DNA of 64,000 nt from Paenibacillus sp. OVF10 (GTDB lineage Bacteria; Bacillota; Bacilli; Paenibacillales; Paenibacillaceae): assembly GCA_022836915.1 (NCBI GenBank), contig CP094668.1, positions 5,642,001 to 5,706,000 on the forward strand. The letters run 5' to 3'. This document shows positions 17,705 to 27,631 of the stretch, piece by piece. Positions within the stretch are counted from its first letter, which is position 1. The number at the start of each line of letters is the position of its first letter. A program made the translations under genes and the position numbers. Below the pieces are notes generated by a model. The model made no database searches, was not told the DNA's origin, and was given only the letters and a program-made list of their open reading frames with translations.

Positions 17705-18819
17705 TTAGATAAATTGGAATACTTCCGTATTTACCTCTGAAGCTGTGACTTGCGTATCATATCGTTTTTCTTCCAAACGGGAACGAAGCCAATCCGCTGT
17801 TTTTGGTTTCATAATCTTTTCGGAATTATGTCCCGGGTCAATGATACACATACCTGCCATTAACGCATCATGAGCCGTGTGATAATCAATATCTCCGGTC
17901 ACAATAACATCCGCACCTTTGAAGCGGGCAGTGAGCGCATAACGGCTGCCAGAGCCGCCAAGAACCGCTGCTTTTTTGATCTGCTTGTTCAGATCTCCTA
18001 CTACACGCACATGAGGCACATTGAATTGGGTCTTCACGACCTCCACAAGCTCACCTAATGTCTTAGGTTCCCTAAGGGGTCCCAAGCGTCCCAAACCAAG
18101 CGTACGGCCCTTTAAATCCATGGCATAGAGGTCATAGGCCACTTCCTCATACGGATGAGCCTTAAGCATCGCCTGAACGACCTTACTTCTCAGACTTTGG
18201 GGTACGATGGTCTCAATCCGCATTTCTTCCACACGTTCCATTTGCCCTTGGGTACCGATAAACGGTTGAGTCCCTTCACCAGGTACAAACGTTCCTGTAC
18301 CTTCCGTGTTAAAGCTGCACTTGTTGTATTGACCGATACTCCCCGCTCCGGCTTCCAGAATGGCTTGAAGAACCTGTTCATGATGGGTACGAGGTACAAA
18401 CACAGCCAGCTTGTACAGATGATCTGTGTGTACATCTTCCAGCGATTCTTTACTCTCGATGCCAAGTGCCTCGGCCATCCAGTCATTCATACCACCCTCG
18501 GCCACATCCAGGTTTGTATGACTGATATAGACAGCGATATCATGCTTAATCAGCTTTTCATACAATTTACCCATAGGTGTATCTGTACTCAGTGACTTAA
18601 CCGGACGGAAAATGATGGCGTGATGAGCGATAATCAGGTTGGCACCAATACGAATTGCTTCGTCCACCACTTCATCCGTCACATCCAAAGCCACTAACAC
18701 GTGACTGATTTCTTTTGCAAACTGCCGAGCTGGAGACCAATTCGGTCATCCGGTACAGCCAGATGTTTGGGAGCGAGTTGCTCCATCAGTTGAATTACAG
18801 TTTGACCTTTGGCAAACAT
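17705..18819 (-). CDS. Nif3-like dinuclear metal-centre protein (YqfO type), frameshifted
   Basis: Repaired length is 371 residues, the usual size for the Firmicutes form with a central PII-like insertion. Start MFAKGQTVIQLMEQLAPKHL at 18819 has AAGGAGG seven bases upstream. The frame breaks at 18713-18716: TTGCAAAAGAAATC needs one more A to read LQKEISHVLVALDVTDEV. Metal-binding histidines appear in LIIAHHAIIF, YISHTNLDVAEGG and late GDIDYHTAHDAL. The family is conserved but of uncertain function (GTP cyclohydrolase-like activity is reported for some relatives). Its start overlaps the trmK stop by 25 bases, as in the Bacillus trmK-yqfO pair. Confidence 0.88.
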
Positions 18820-19553
18820 GCCAAAACCTCCTTCAAGTTTGCGATAAGACGCTCTACCTCGGCCGCCTTGTCCCGGGAAGAATCCTGATCGGATTTGGAG
18901 ATCGAGTTTACAACCCCTTGCAGTTTGATGATCTCACTTTCCCACTTGGCAAAAAATACATTCGATGGACGATCCACCAAATAAGGTCCCATCCGCAGCA
19001 GCAAATCTTCCGTTAATTCTGCCCCGCCTTGAAGCGGGCGTGCACGATACACCTCTACATTGGCTATCGGGCTTACAGATTGTGGCATCGCCGTTATAAT
19101 CTCATAAATTTTTCCATCTTCTTCGAGCAACTGTTCTGCTACAACCACCCAGTGATGCTCCAACAACCAGCGTCTGAGGATATCCTCTCCCACATTTGGT
19201 TGCAAAATAAGTAACTGGACTCCTTCCAGTTTGGATAAACCTCGGTCCAAAATAGAGGCAATCAGGGCACCACCCATGCCTGCAATGGTGATGACATCCA
19301 CTTCTCCTGCAGAGATTACATCCAATCCGTCTCCACGGCGTACCGTTATTTTTTCTTTCAGGCCAGCATCACTGACTTGTTTGCATGCAGCATCATAAGG
19401 GCCAGGATTGACTTCCCCGGCTACTGCACTCGCAGCTTTCCCACTGCGGATAGCAGCTACTGGCAGCAACGCGTGGTCTGAACCGATATCAGCCATACGG
19501 CTGCCATCGGGAATTTGATCATGTATTCGCTGTAATCGATTCGAAAGTTTCAT
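18795..19553 (-). CDS. trmK: tRNA (adenine(22)-N1)-methyltransferase TrmK
   Basis: 252 residues from MKLSNRLQRIHDQIPDGSRM, the conserved start (an upstream in-frame start at 19637 lacks homology). The class I SAM-dependent methyltransferase has motif I MADIGSDHALLPVAAI, the catalytic-region VITIAGMGGALIASIL and NVGEDILRRWLLEHHW. It methylates N1 of A22 in tRNA. It lies directly downstream of sigA and overlaps the nif3-like gene, as in Bacillus (yqfN-yqfO). Confidence 0.9.
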   Translation of the reverse strand: MKLSNRLQRIHDQIPDGSRMADIGSDHALLPVAAIRSGKAASAVAGEVNPGPYDAACKQVSDAGLKEKITVRRGDGLDVISAGEVDVITIAGMGGALIASILDRGLSKLEGVQLLILQPNVGEDILRRWLLEHHWVVVAEQLLEEDGKIYEIITAMPQSVSPIANVEVYRARPLQGGAELTEDLLLRMGPYLVDRPSNVFFAKWESEIIKLQGVVNSISKSDQDSSRDKAAEVERLIANLKEVLACLPKVKL

Positions 19554-19683
19554 GAAGCACCTACACCATTCATTTAATTTATTGATTTGCATTGAACAAG
19601 GAAAAGCGATAAAATAAAATCCAATAAAACATTTCAAGGATGAATTTCCAAAACCAAGAAATCAAGACGTTTAAATTAAAAAT

Positions 19684-19735
19684 AAAGGAGACCCCGCCGC
19701 CGCTAAAGCGTCTTGCGGAAAGTCTCCCATAGTTC
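19684..19735 (-). terminator. Probable terminator after sigA
   Basis: GGGAGACTTTCCGC...GCGGCGGCGGGGTCTCC on the minus strand, followed by TTTATTTTTAATTT. The stem is interrupted but G+C rich. Confidence 0.65.
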
Positions 19736-19737
19736 GA

Positions 19738-20877
19738 TTATTCGAGGAAATCCTTGAGTCGTTTACTACGACTCGGGTGGCGCAATTTACGAAGAGCCTT
19801 GGCTTCGATCTGACGAATACGCTCACGCGTAACACCAAATACCTTGCCAACTTCCTCCAGCGTTCTCGTCCGTCCATCGTCCAGACCAAAACGTAGACGA
19901 AGCACATTCTCTTCACGTTCAGTCAGTGTATCCAATACATCTTCGAGCTGTTCTTTCAGCAACTCATACGCAGCAGCATCCGCCGGAGCAAGTGCTTCCT
20001 GATCCTCAATGAAGTCACCCAGATGGGAATCATCTTCCTCACCAATTGGTGTTTCCAGAGAAACCGGTTCCTGTGCAATCTTCGTAATTTCACGAACTTT
20101 TTCTACACTCAGATCCATCTCAGCAGCGATTTCTTCTGGTGTCGGTTCACGCCCAAGTTCCTGCAACAGCTGACGGGATACCCGGATCAGCTTATTAATC
20201 GTCTCCACCATGTGTACAGGGATACGAATGGTACGCGCCTGGTCAGCAATAGCACGAGTGATCGCTTGGCGAATCCACCATGTAGCATACGTACTGAACT
20301 TGTATCCTTTTTTGTGGTCGAACTTCTCAACCGCTTTGATCAGACCCATATTACCTTCCTGAATCAAATCAAGGAACAACATTCCACGTCCAACGTAACG
20401 CTTGGCGATACTGACTACAAGTCGAAGGTTCGCTTCAGCCAGACGACGCTTGGCTTCTTCATCCCCGTTCTCAATCCGTTTAGCCAGTTGTACTTCATCA
20501 TCTGCCGACAACAGTGGCACACGACCAATTTCCTTGAGGTACATACGGACAGGGTCATTGATTTTGATACCTGGCGGCAAGCTCAGGTCATCATCAAAGT
20601 GAAATTCGTCCTCTCCCTCTCTGGTGTTGTTCTCGGAATCTTCACTAGGACGAAGTGTAACCTCTTCATCATTTTCATTCACTACATCGATACCCAGATC
20701 GCTCAGTTGCTCATAGAACTCATCCATTTGCTCTGCATCCTGCTCAAAAGGAGAGAGTTTCTCTATAATTTCCTTGTAATTCAGCGAAGCTCTTTTCTTA
20801 CCTGATTCAATCAATTGATCTTTAACCTGATCCAGTGTCAATTCTGTTTCTAGTTCAGTATGCTGATCATTCGCCAT
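19738..20877 (-). CDS. sigA: RNA polymerase primary sigma factor SigA (RpoD)
   Basis: 379 residues from MANDQHTELETEL at 20877, with GGAGGAG nine bases upstream; an in-frame ATG at 20904 is rejected. Region 1.2 to 2 runs from NDPVRMYLKEIG through RLVVSIAKRYVGRGMLFLDL, KGYKFSTYATWWIRQAITRA (-10 recognition) and region 3. Region 4.2 has the helix-turn-helix TLEEVGKVFGVTRERIRQIE (-35 recognition). It lies immediately downstream of dnaG, the classical macromolecular-synthesis arrangement, and is the housekeeping sigma factor. Confidence 0.98.
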   Translation of the reverse strand: MANDQHTELETELTLDQVKDQLIESGKKRASLNYKEIIEKLSPFEQDAEQMDEFYEQLSDLGIDVVNENDEEVTLRPSEDSENNTREGEDEFHFDDDLSLPPGIKINDPVRMYLKEIGRVPLLSADDEVQLAKRIENGDEEAKRRLAEANLRLVVSIAKRYVGRGMLFLDLIQEGNMGLIKAVEKFDHKKGYKFSTYATWWIRQAITRAIADQARTIRIPVHMVETINKLIRVSRQLLQELGREPTPEEIAAEMDLSVEKVREITKIAQEPVSLETPIGEEDDSHLGDFIEDQEALAPADAAAYELLKEQLEDVLDTLTEREENVLRLRFGLDDGRTRTLEEVGKVFGVTRERIRQIEAKALRKLRHPSRSKRLKDFLE

Positions 20878-20919
20878 AACTCGACTCCTCCTCCCTAGAA
20901 ACATCTAATCATCAGACGT

Positions 20920-22738
20920 TCACTGTCTCTCTAGGGCAATCATTTCAATTGCAATCTGTGCCGCGCGTACAGAATCACCTGCCCGCTCTGCAGCAATCAT
21001 TTCTTCTTTTTTCAAATCGTACTCTTTTTTACGCGGATACTTCAGCACTTCCCTGATGCAATCATCGAGCATTTGAATACTCCATTCACCTGGACCATCC
21101 ATCATCGAGATTGAACTGACCGTTTTTTCCAAGCGATCGTCATGCAGTGAAGACATAAAACGGCTTGTATCCGACGGTTTGCCTTGCGCATAGTAGGCAT
21201 ATAGATAAGCAGCAATAGCTGCATGATCATCCAAGTTAAAAGCTTCACCAAGATGCTCATTCACGTACTGGGCAGCCTCATCATCCTGCAACATCCAGGC
21301 AATCAGTTTGCGTTCGGCAGCGTGATAAGCCGGTAACAGATTCGGTGTAGGCACCTGCCTATTTTGTTGCCTACCATTATTCCACCTTTTCGGGTTATTA
21401 TCCCCGTACTGGAGGTTATTTTTCATTGCCTCCCGTTCTTCATTACACTCCTGCTTCAATGTTTCGAAGGATACGTCCACTTCTGCAGCCAGTTCACGAA
21501 GATACACTTCCCTTTCTGTTGGAGAAGGTAAGGGTGCAATCAATTTTACTGCTTCTTTCGAATAGGCGATTTGTCCGCCACCCTCTAGCAGTATATGGCT
21601 TTTTTCAAGTTTATAAGTTTAAATTTTGTAGTTGTCACGGCACCATCCACAATCTGGTTTCGGAACCGATCACCACCATGCTTCCGGATAAAGTCATCCG
21701 GGTCAAGTCCCTCGGGTATGAGAGCCACTTTGACCTGCAATCCAGCTTCCTCAAGAATGGGGAAGTTTTTGAGTGCAGCAGCCTGTCCTGCTTTGTCGCC
21801 GTCATAACATATGATGACTTCGTCACACATCCCTTTGAGCATCAGTGCCTGATTCTCGGTTAGCGCAGTGCCCATTGCCGCTACACCATTCTGGATGTCC
21901 TGATCCCATGCGGAGATGACATCACCATATCCCTCGAACAAAATGGCTTGTCTTTGTTTGCGAATTGCATTTTTGGCATGATGCAGATTATAGAGAACAC
22001 GGCTTTTGTTAAATAACCGGGTTTCCGGTGAATTTAGATACTTCGGTTGCCCATCTCCCAATATGCGTCCTGCAAATGCAATCGGCTTACCGCTCCTGCC
22101 ATTAATCGGGAACATAATCCGGTCTCGGAATCGATCCACATATCCCTGACCTTCATTTCGCGGTGACAGAAGTCCACCCTTTTCCATCTCTTCAAGCGGA
22201 TAGTTACGTTTCTCGAGAAATTGTACCAGTGTGTCCCAACGATTTGGTGCGAAACCAATCTGAAACTGGTCGATCAACTTGTCGCCAAAACCTCTTGAGC
22301 GTAAATACTCCATGGCTGACTTGCCGTGCTCTGTATTTTTCAACAAAAATTATACAGCTTCGCGGTAAGCTCATAAGCCTCCAATAGACGTTCCGTCTCC
22401 GGATTCACATGAGCAGATTCACGCCCTTGCCAGTCCCCCATAGAGATGTGACTTTCTTCCGCCATCGTCTTGACAGCCTCGGGAAAGGATAACCCTTCGA
22501 TTTCCATCCTGAATTTGATGGCATTTCCACCCGTGCCGCAACCGTAGCAGTAGAAAATTTGTTTCTCAGGTGTAACGGTGAACGAAGGCGTCTTCTCGGA
22601 ATGAAAAGGACAGAGGCCCTTCATATACTTCCCCTGTTTGGTCAGATGCACAAATCGGCTCACCGTATCGACAATATCATTCTGCTGTAACACCGATTCA
22701 ATAATACTTTCGGGTATACCGCCTTGTCCGGTACTCAT
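20920..22738 (-). CDS. dnaG: DNA primase DnaG, two frameshifts
   Basis: Synthesises RNA primers for replication. Repaired length is 606 residues, the normal size. The N-terminal zinc finger (about residues 40-65) reads CPFHSEKTPSFTVTPEKQ then FYCYGCGTGG. The central TOPRIM domain has ILFEGYGDVISAWDQ and the metal-binding ICYDGDKAGQAAAL. The C-terminal part is the helicase-binding domain. Break 1 at 22345-22349: AATTTTTGTTG needs one more T (LYNFLLKNTEHGK). Break 2 at 21600-21605: TTGAAAAAAGCC needs one more A (NLKKSHILLEGGG). As the gene is essential, both are probably sequence errors. The order yqxD-dnaG-sigA is the conserved one. Confidence 0.95.
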
Positions 22739-22785
22739 CTCTGGCCACCTTCATCTCTTCAACACGTAAATATAATTCGATAAAC

Positions 22786-23274
22786 TTACACATTCTCCTG
22801 CAAATCTTTTAAAAGTTTTGTCAGTTTATGTTGAAACATTTCTCGATCCTGCTCTGTGAAAGGCTTTGGGCCTTTCCCGTAATGGCCTCTTTTTCGTGCT
22901 TTGGCCGCAGTATGACGAGAATCCAACATGAAATCAATGTCACGATCGTTGAACTCACGACCACGAAAGGATAAAACATAACAACGTTTGCCGAGCGCAA
23001 GTGCCGCAAGTCCATAGTCCTGAGTGATAACCACATCATATGGCTTAATATGATTAGCAATATACAGGTCTGCGCTCTGATCACTGCGATCCACTTGCAC
23101 GGTTCGTACCCCTTCTCCTCCTTGAAGCAAATGATCAAATGAAGAGACTAACAATACGGGGATGTTGAAAAGGCGAGCGGTTTGCGCAATCTCGGTTTTG
23201 ACCGGGCAAGCATCACCATCCACAACAATGTGACGTATATTAAACTCACTCAAACCCAGACCACCCGGTTTCAT
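22786..23274 (-). CDS. yqxD: YaiI/YqxD family protein (UPF0178/DUF188)
   Basis: 162 residues from the ATG at 23274, though a TTG a few codons later (LSEFNIRHIVVDGDA) is an alternative; no strong ribosome site decides. The family signature IVVDGDACPVKTEI opens the domain. It is followed by VITQDYGLAALALGKRCYVL and the ending KARKRGHYGKGPKPFT. The fold is PIN/NYN-like, suggesting nuclease activity, but no function is established. It sits just upstream of dnaG as in Bacillus. Confidence 0.9.
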   Translation of the reverse strand: MKPGGLGLSEFNIRHIVVDGDACPVKTEIAQTARLFNIPVLLVSSFDHLLQGGEGVRTVQVDRSDQSADLYIANHIKPYDVVITQDYGLAALALGKRCYVLSFRGREFNDRDIDFMLDSRHTAAKARKRGHYGKGPKPFTEQDREMFQHKLTKLLKDLQENV

Positions 23275-23352
23275 AAAATAGCTGCATATTGTTATATACG
23301 ACCCCGGCCAGGCAAAATCCTTCTGGCACAACAAGGGAAATCAAAGGCTAAA

Positions 23353-23398
23353 ATACGGAGCGGTTGTAAAAAATACATTTCACAACCCGTTCCGTATA
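23353..23398 (-). terminator. Terminator after glyS
   Basis: ATACGGAACGGGTTGT...ACAACCGCTCCGTATTTTAG on the minus strand. It is an imperfect but long stem, about 85 bp after the glyS stop. Confidence 0.7.
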
Positions 23399-23482
23399 TT
23401 TATACCCTCATATATCCTTCTTTAATACTGAATTTTAGCTTTGCGCCAAGTCTGTGGAAAAGGACTCATGAAATACGTCCAA

Positions 23483-25558
23483 TTACCAAACCAACTTGGA
23501 AAAATCAGCAAATCCTTTTAAGTCACGATCAATAGCTGCGAGCAAGGCAAGTCGATTCGCCCGAACAGCTTCATCTTCAGCCATAACCATAACCGAATCG
23601 AAGAATGAGGTAATACCATCCTTCCAGGCAGATGCAATAGCCAGTGCTTCAGCAGCATGATGCTGAGTCAAAGCCTGACGATATTCTGCATTCGTTCTGC
23701 TCCATGACTCGTGTAACTGACGCTCTCCATCTTCTGTGAACAGTTCTGGATGTACAGAAGCATTGGATGCTTTGGCAGCCAGGTTACCCACACGGTTGAA
23801 CGATTCAACCGTTGTTTTGAATGCGTCTCCTGTCAGAACAGCCGCCATCAACGCTTCACCTTTTGGAACCACAGCGCTGATATCATCGAATCCGGAAGAA
23901 ATTACGGCATCCACTACGTCGTAGCGAACGGTTTCGGACAACAATTTTTTCACACGAAGACCAAAGAAGTCTTGCAGATCTTTACGAATCTCTTCATCTG
24001 CACGTTTCAACAGGTTCATCTGGGCATGCACTTGAAGTGCTGCTCCGAACACGTCTGACAATGTCAGCGGAAGCTTGTGATCCAGCAAAATCTGTACAAT
24101 ACCTGCAGCCTGACGGCGCAACGCGTACGGATCCTGAGAACCCGTTGGAATAATGTTGATTGAGAAACAACCCACGATTGTATCCATTTTGTCCGCAGCA
24201 CTCACAATGGCACCAACAAGAGAAGCAGGGGATTGATCTCCAGCGAAACGTGGCTGATAGTGTTCAAATACCGCTTTAGCCACTTCTTCTTTTTCGCCAG
24301 CTTTACGAGCGTAATCCTCACCCATCACACCTTGCAGTTCCGGGAATTCACCCACCATCAGTGTCACCAGATCGAATTTGCAGATATCTGCTGAGCGGCT
24401 AACGGATTCGGCAACATCACCGGATACTTGCAGTTTGGCAGCAATTCCATCGGCAATCTTGCGAATACGGCGTACTTTATCTCCAACTGTTCCCAGCTCT
24501 TCCTGGAAGACGATACTTTCCAGCTTCGACAATGCATCCTTAATCTGAAGTTTCTGGTCTTCCTCATAGAAGAACTTGGCATCAGACAGACGTGCACGCA
24601 GTACTTTCTCATTCCCTTTGGCAATAACGTCCAGTGAATCACTTCCACCGTTACGTACCGTCACGAAGAATGGCAACAATTGTCCTTCATTGTCCAGTAC
24701 AGGGAAATAACGCTGATGCTCACGCATGGAAGTAATCAATACTTCTTGTGGAATATTCAAGAATGAGGAGTCAAATGTCCCGAACAATACGGTAGGTGTT
24801 TCCACCAGGAACAGGACTTCCTCCAGCAAGTCTTCCTTAATCGCGATATCCCATTTCTTCTCAGCAGCCAGTGCCTGAATCTGGGATACAATCATCTGTT
24901 CACGTTCCTGGATATCAGCAATGACATGTTCTGCACGCAACACTTCCACGTATGAAGACGGAGTGGAGATCACGGCCTCCTTACCCAGGAAACGATGTCC
25001 GCGAGTTACATTACCCGATTTAACACCTGTCACTTCCAGATCGATAACATCACTGCCGAGCATAGCCACAATCCAGCGGATTGGACGTACAAATTTGAAA
25101 TCATAGGAAGCCCAACGCATGAATTTCGGGAACGTCATGGCATGTAATACAGAAAGTAATCCTTCCCCAACCACAGAAGCCGTTTCCACACCTTTGCTAC
25201 TCTTCGTTGCATAGATATATTCGACACCGTTCAGTTCCTTGAACGTAAACTGGTCCGGTTCAACACCTTGACTGCGGGCGAATCCGAGTGCAGCCTTGCT
25301 CCAATTGCCACTGTCATCCAGGGCAATTTTGCGTGAAGGACCTTTCACTTCTTCCTCGATATCTTCCTGTTTTTCAGCCACATTTTGAATCAAAACAGCC
25401 AGACGGCGCGGTGTAGCATATGCATTCACTTCACCATAAGCAATGCGGGATGCGTCAAGCCATTTCACGACACGCTCTTGCAGCTGTGCGATTGCTGCGC
25501 GCATAAAGCGTGCAGGTACTTCTTCCAGCCCGATTTCAAACAACAGATCCTTAGACAT
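23483..25558 (-). CDS. glyS: Glycyl-tRNA synthetase beta subunit
   Basis: 691 residues from MSKDLLFEIGLEEVPARFM, the canonical GlyS N-terminus, with a purine-rich site (AAGAAAGGGGAG) just upstream. It contains the long tRNA-binding body (MTFPKFMRWASYDFKFVRPI; GHRFLGKEAVIS), an HD-like segment and the anticodon-binding C-terminal helices. It forms the alpha2beta2 glycine-tRNA ligase with GlyQ. In the given sequence the reading frame runs in from glyQ without a stop; I interpret this as an error (see glyQ). Confidence 0.95.
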   Translation of the reverse strand: MSKDLLFEIGLEEVPARFMRAAIAQLQERVVKWLDASRIAYGEVNAYATPRRLAVLIQNVAEKQEDIEEEVKGPSRKIALDDSGNWSKAALGFARSQGVEPDQFTFKELNGVEYIYATKSSKGVETASVVGEGLLSVLHAMTFPKFMRWASYDFKFVRPIRWIVAMLGSDVIDLEVTGVKSGNVTRGHRFLGKEAVISTPSSYVEVLRAEHVIADIQEREQMIVSQIQALAAEKKWDIAIKEDLLEEVLFLVETPTVLFGTFDSSFLNIPQEVLITSMREHQRYFPVLDNEGQLLPFFVTVRNGGSDSLDVIAKGNEKVLRARLSDAKFFYEEDQKLQIKDALSKLESIVFQEELGTVGDKVRRIRKIADGIAAKLQVSGDVAESVSRSADICKFDLVTLMVGEFPELQGVMGEDYARKAGEKEEVAKAVFEHYQPRFAGDQSPASLVGAIVSAADKMDTIVGCFSINIIPTGSQDPYALRRQAAGIVQILLDHKLPLTLSDVFGAALQVHAQMNLLKRADEEIRKDLQDFFGLRVKKLLSETVRYDVVDAVISSGFDDISAVVPKGEALMAAVLTGDAFKTTVESFNRVGNLAAKASNASVHPELFTEDGERQLHESWSRTNAEYRQALTQHHAAEALAIASAWKDGITSFFDSVMVMAEDEAVRANRLALLAAIDRDLKGFADFSKLVW

Positions 25559-26436
25559 GCTCGGCTCCCCTTTCTTGATCAGCGGGAAGCCTAGCTTCTC
25601 ACGCTCTTCCATATATGTTGCAGCGACTTGGCGAGCCAGATTACGGACACGTGTGATGTAACCCGTACGTTCCGTTACACTGATAGCTCCACGTGCATCC
25701 AACAGGTTGAACGTGTGGGAACATTTCAGCACATAGTCATATGCCGGGAATACCAGATGCTGCGCCATGGCCTTGTTTGCTTCTTCTTCATGCATGTTGA
25801 AGAGTGTAAACAGCATTTTGACATCAGATACTTCAAACGTATATTTAGAGTGTTCGAATTCTGGCTGACGGAATACATCACCATAAGTGATACCTTCCAC
25901 CCATTCCAGATCAAACACATTCTCTTTATCCTGAATGTAAGAAGCCAAACGCTCCATACCATACGTAATTTCAACAGCTACCGGATTTGTCTCGATTCCA
26001 CCAACCTGTTGGAAATACGTAAATTGTGTAATTTCCATTCCATCCAACCATACTTCCCAACCAAGACCTGCACAACCGAGGGAAGGATTCTCCCAGTTAT
26101 CTTCAACAAACCGAATATCATGTTTGAGCGGATCAATGCCCAGACGCTTTAGACTTTCCAGGTAAATTTCCTGAATATTGTCCGGTGAAGGCTTGATGAT
26201 TACCTGGAACTGATGATGCTGGTACAGCCGGTTAGGTTCTCACCATAACGTCCGTCCGAAGGACGACGGGAAGGCTCCACATAGGCCACTTTCCAAGGTT
26301 CGGGTCCAAGCGAGCGCAAAAAGGTCATCGGGTTCATCGTACCTGCCCCTTTTTCCGTATCGTATGGCTGGACAATAATACAGTTATGCTCGGCCCAGAA
26401 TTGTTGCAGCGTTAGAATCATCTGCTGAAAATTCAT
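25551..26436 (-). CDS. glyQ: Glycyl-tRNA synthetase alpha subunit, frameshifted twice
   Basis: Catalytic subunit that activates glycine. Start MNFQQMILTLQQFWAEHN at 26436 with AAGGAGC upstream. Conserved blocks are QPYDTEKGAGTMNPMTFLR, YVEPSRRPSDGRYGENPN, WENPSLGCAGLGWEVWLDGM and QVGGIETNPVAVEITYGMER. Break 1 at 26235: GAGAACCTAACC needs a third C. Break 2 at 25567-25570: AAAGGGGAGCC needs a fifth G, which gives the ending KKGGAEHV and a TAA overlapping the glyS start. Repaired length is 295 residues, the family norm. Without break 2 repaired, alpha and beta appear fused. Preceded by a glycine T-box. Confidence 0.92.
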
Positions 26437-26490
26437 AATCATGCTCCTTTTCAATGGTTTGTTAGCAAGCTTAGGACGGTGAAGACAACA

Positions 26491-26782
26491 ATAAATAGCC
26501 CCGTCCTACGCCTGTTGTACAGACGTAGGGACGAGAGCTATTCCCGCGGTTCCACCCTACTTGGCTTAGATCAAACAGGATGATCCTGTTCGTTCCAGCC
26601 CACTTTTCCGTGTCCATTCATGCTCCCGAGTGCCGTTTCAAAGACCGATTCAGCCAGGCTCCCACCATCCCCGGCTCGCTCATTCATGATTACCAAGTGT
26701 TATACAACGACTTGTGTCCATGAATGCAATAAATCCAGTCTTTTACTTTCTCGTTCAATGCATGTCTCATAAAGAGAAATTA
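26491..26782 (-). promoter_or_regulatory. Glycine T-box leader of glyQS
   Basis: The T-box sequence GGGTGGAACCGCGG lies at 26557-26544. It is followed by a terminator (26540-26491: GTCCCTACGTCTG/CAGGCGTAGGAC, extended by AGC/GCT, then TATTTATTGTT). Upstream, the stem I distal motifs GAGCGAGCCGGGGATGGTG and GGAGCCTGG are clear. A GGC glycine codon in ACGGCACTC (26634-26632) is the best specifier candidate. Uncharged tRNA-Gly would stabilise the antiterminator and switch on glyQS. This element accounts for the 400-bp gap before glyQ. Confidence 0.9.
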
Positions 26783-26788
26783 TATTTC

Positions 26789-26817
26789 ATAATATATAAA
26801 ATCTAGTATGAAGTCAA
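26789..26817 (-). promoter_or_regulatory. SigA promoter of the glyQS T-box transcript
   Basis: TTGACT (26817-26812), 17-bp spacer, TATTAT (26794-26789) on the minus strand, just before the start of the stem I region and after the recO stop. Confidence 0.8.
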
Positions 26818-26845
26818 GATATAGTTTCGCTTCCACCAAAACGCC

Positions 26846-27598
26846 TCAAATCCCGTACTTCTCCATCTGATCGAGGAAAGAACGGGATTTAAGATTCAGA
26901 CCGAGCTGATGATCCATAAAGGCACGCATCAACTTTTTGATCTCATCACGGGTAGACTCACTCACTGATATATTCCCCAAGCGCTGCAGATCCAACTGCG
27001 CGAACAAACGCAACAACTTCAGAGCCTTTGGACTTACTGACATGGCTGGAGGATCGAAATGTTTGCATGCTCGACACAAGACGCCACCAAGTCTGGGACT
27101 CATAAACAACTGCTCATCTGGTCGCTCCTGGTTGCAGGAGATGCACTCATCAAACTGTGGACCATATCCAGATGCCTGTAATATTTTCATTTCATACAGA
27201 CTTGTAATAACAACCGGATCTTTCTCTTCCTTCAACGCCTGCAAACACGCCTTTAACTGTTTGAACCAAAATGTCCCCGTCTCTTCATCCTGAAGCACAC
27301 GATCCAATAGTTCACACGCATAAGAGGCATAAGAGGCCTTGACCAAATCTTCACGCAACTCATGATAAGATTCAACAATTTCTCCAGCGTTCAGTGTGCC
27401 TAAACCTGTATTTCGAAAATATACATATTGACCATACGTAAACGGCTGCACCAGTGCAGCATGTCGGCTCTTGGGCTTTTTGGCACCGCGGACGAGTACT
27501 CCTACTTTCCCGCCGCTTTCGGTGCAAAGCGTAATGATTTTGTTCCCTTCGCCGTAGTCCATGCTGCGGATGACAATCCCTTCCACCCTGTATAGCAT
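26846..27598 (-). CDS. recO: DNA repair protein RecO
   Basis: 250 residues. An N-terminal OB fold starts MLYRVEGIVIRSMDYGEGNK. A helical domain follows, with a four-cysteine zinc site: CISCNQERPD, then GGVLCRACKHF. RecO loads RecA on SSB-coated DNA with RecR in the RecF pathway and anneals strands. It lies downstream of era-yqzL, the conserved Bacillus position. Confidence 0.93.
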   Translation of the reverse strand: MLYRVEGIVIRSMDYGEGNKIITLCTESGGKVGVLVRGAKKPKSRHAALVQPFTYGQYVYFRNTGLGTLNAGEIVESYHELREDLVKASYASYACELLDRVLQDEETGTFWFKQLKACLQALKEEKDPVVITSLYEMKILQASGYGPQFDECISCNQERPDEQLFMSPRLGGVLCRACKHFDPPAMSVSPKALKLLRLFAQLDLQRLGNISVSESTRDEIKKLMRAFMDHQLGLNLKSRSFLDQMEKYGI

Positions 27599-27631
27599 GC
27601 CTCGTCACCTAACCATTCCCGAATCAGCCAA

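Noticed and set aside
17357..17740. 127-residue plus frame and 87-residue minus frame
   Set aside because: Both lie in the RNase P RNA gene.
20920..22738. Programmed frameshifting in dnaG
   Set aside because: Two separate breaks in different kinds of run and the same pattern in many unrelated genes point to sequence error.
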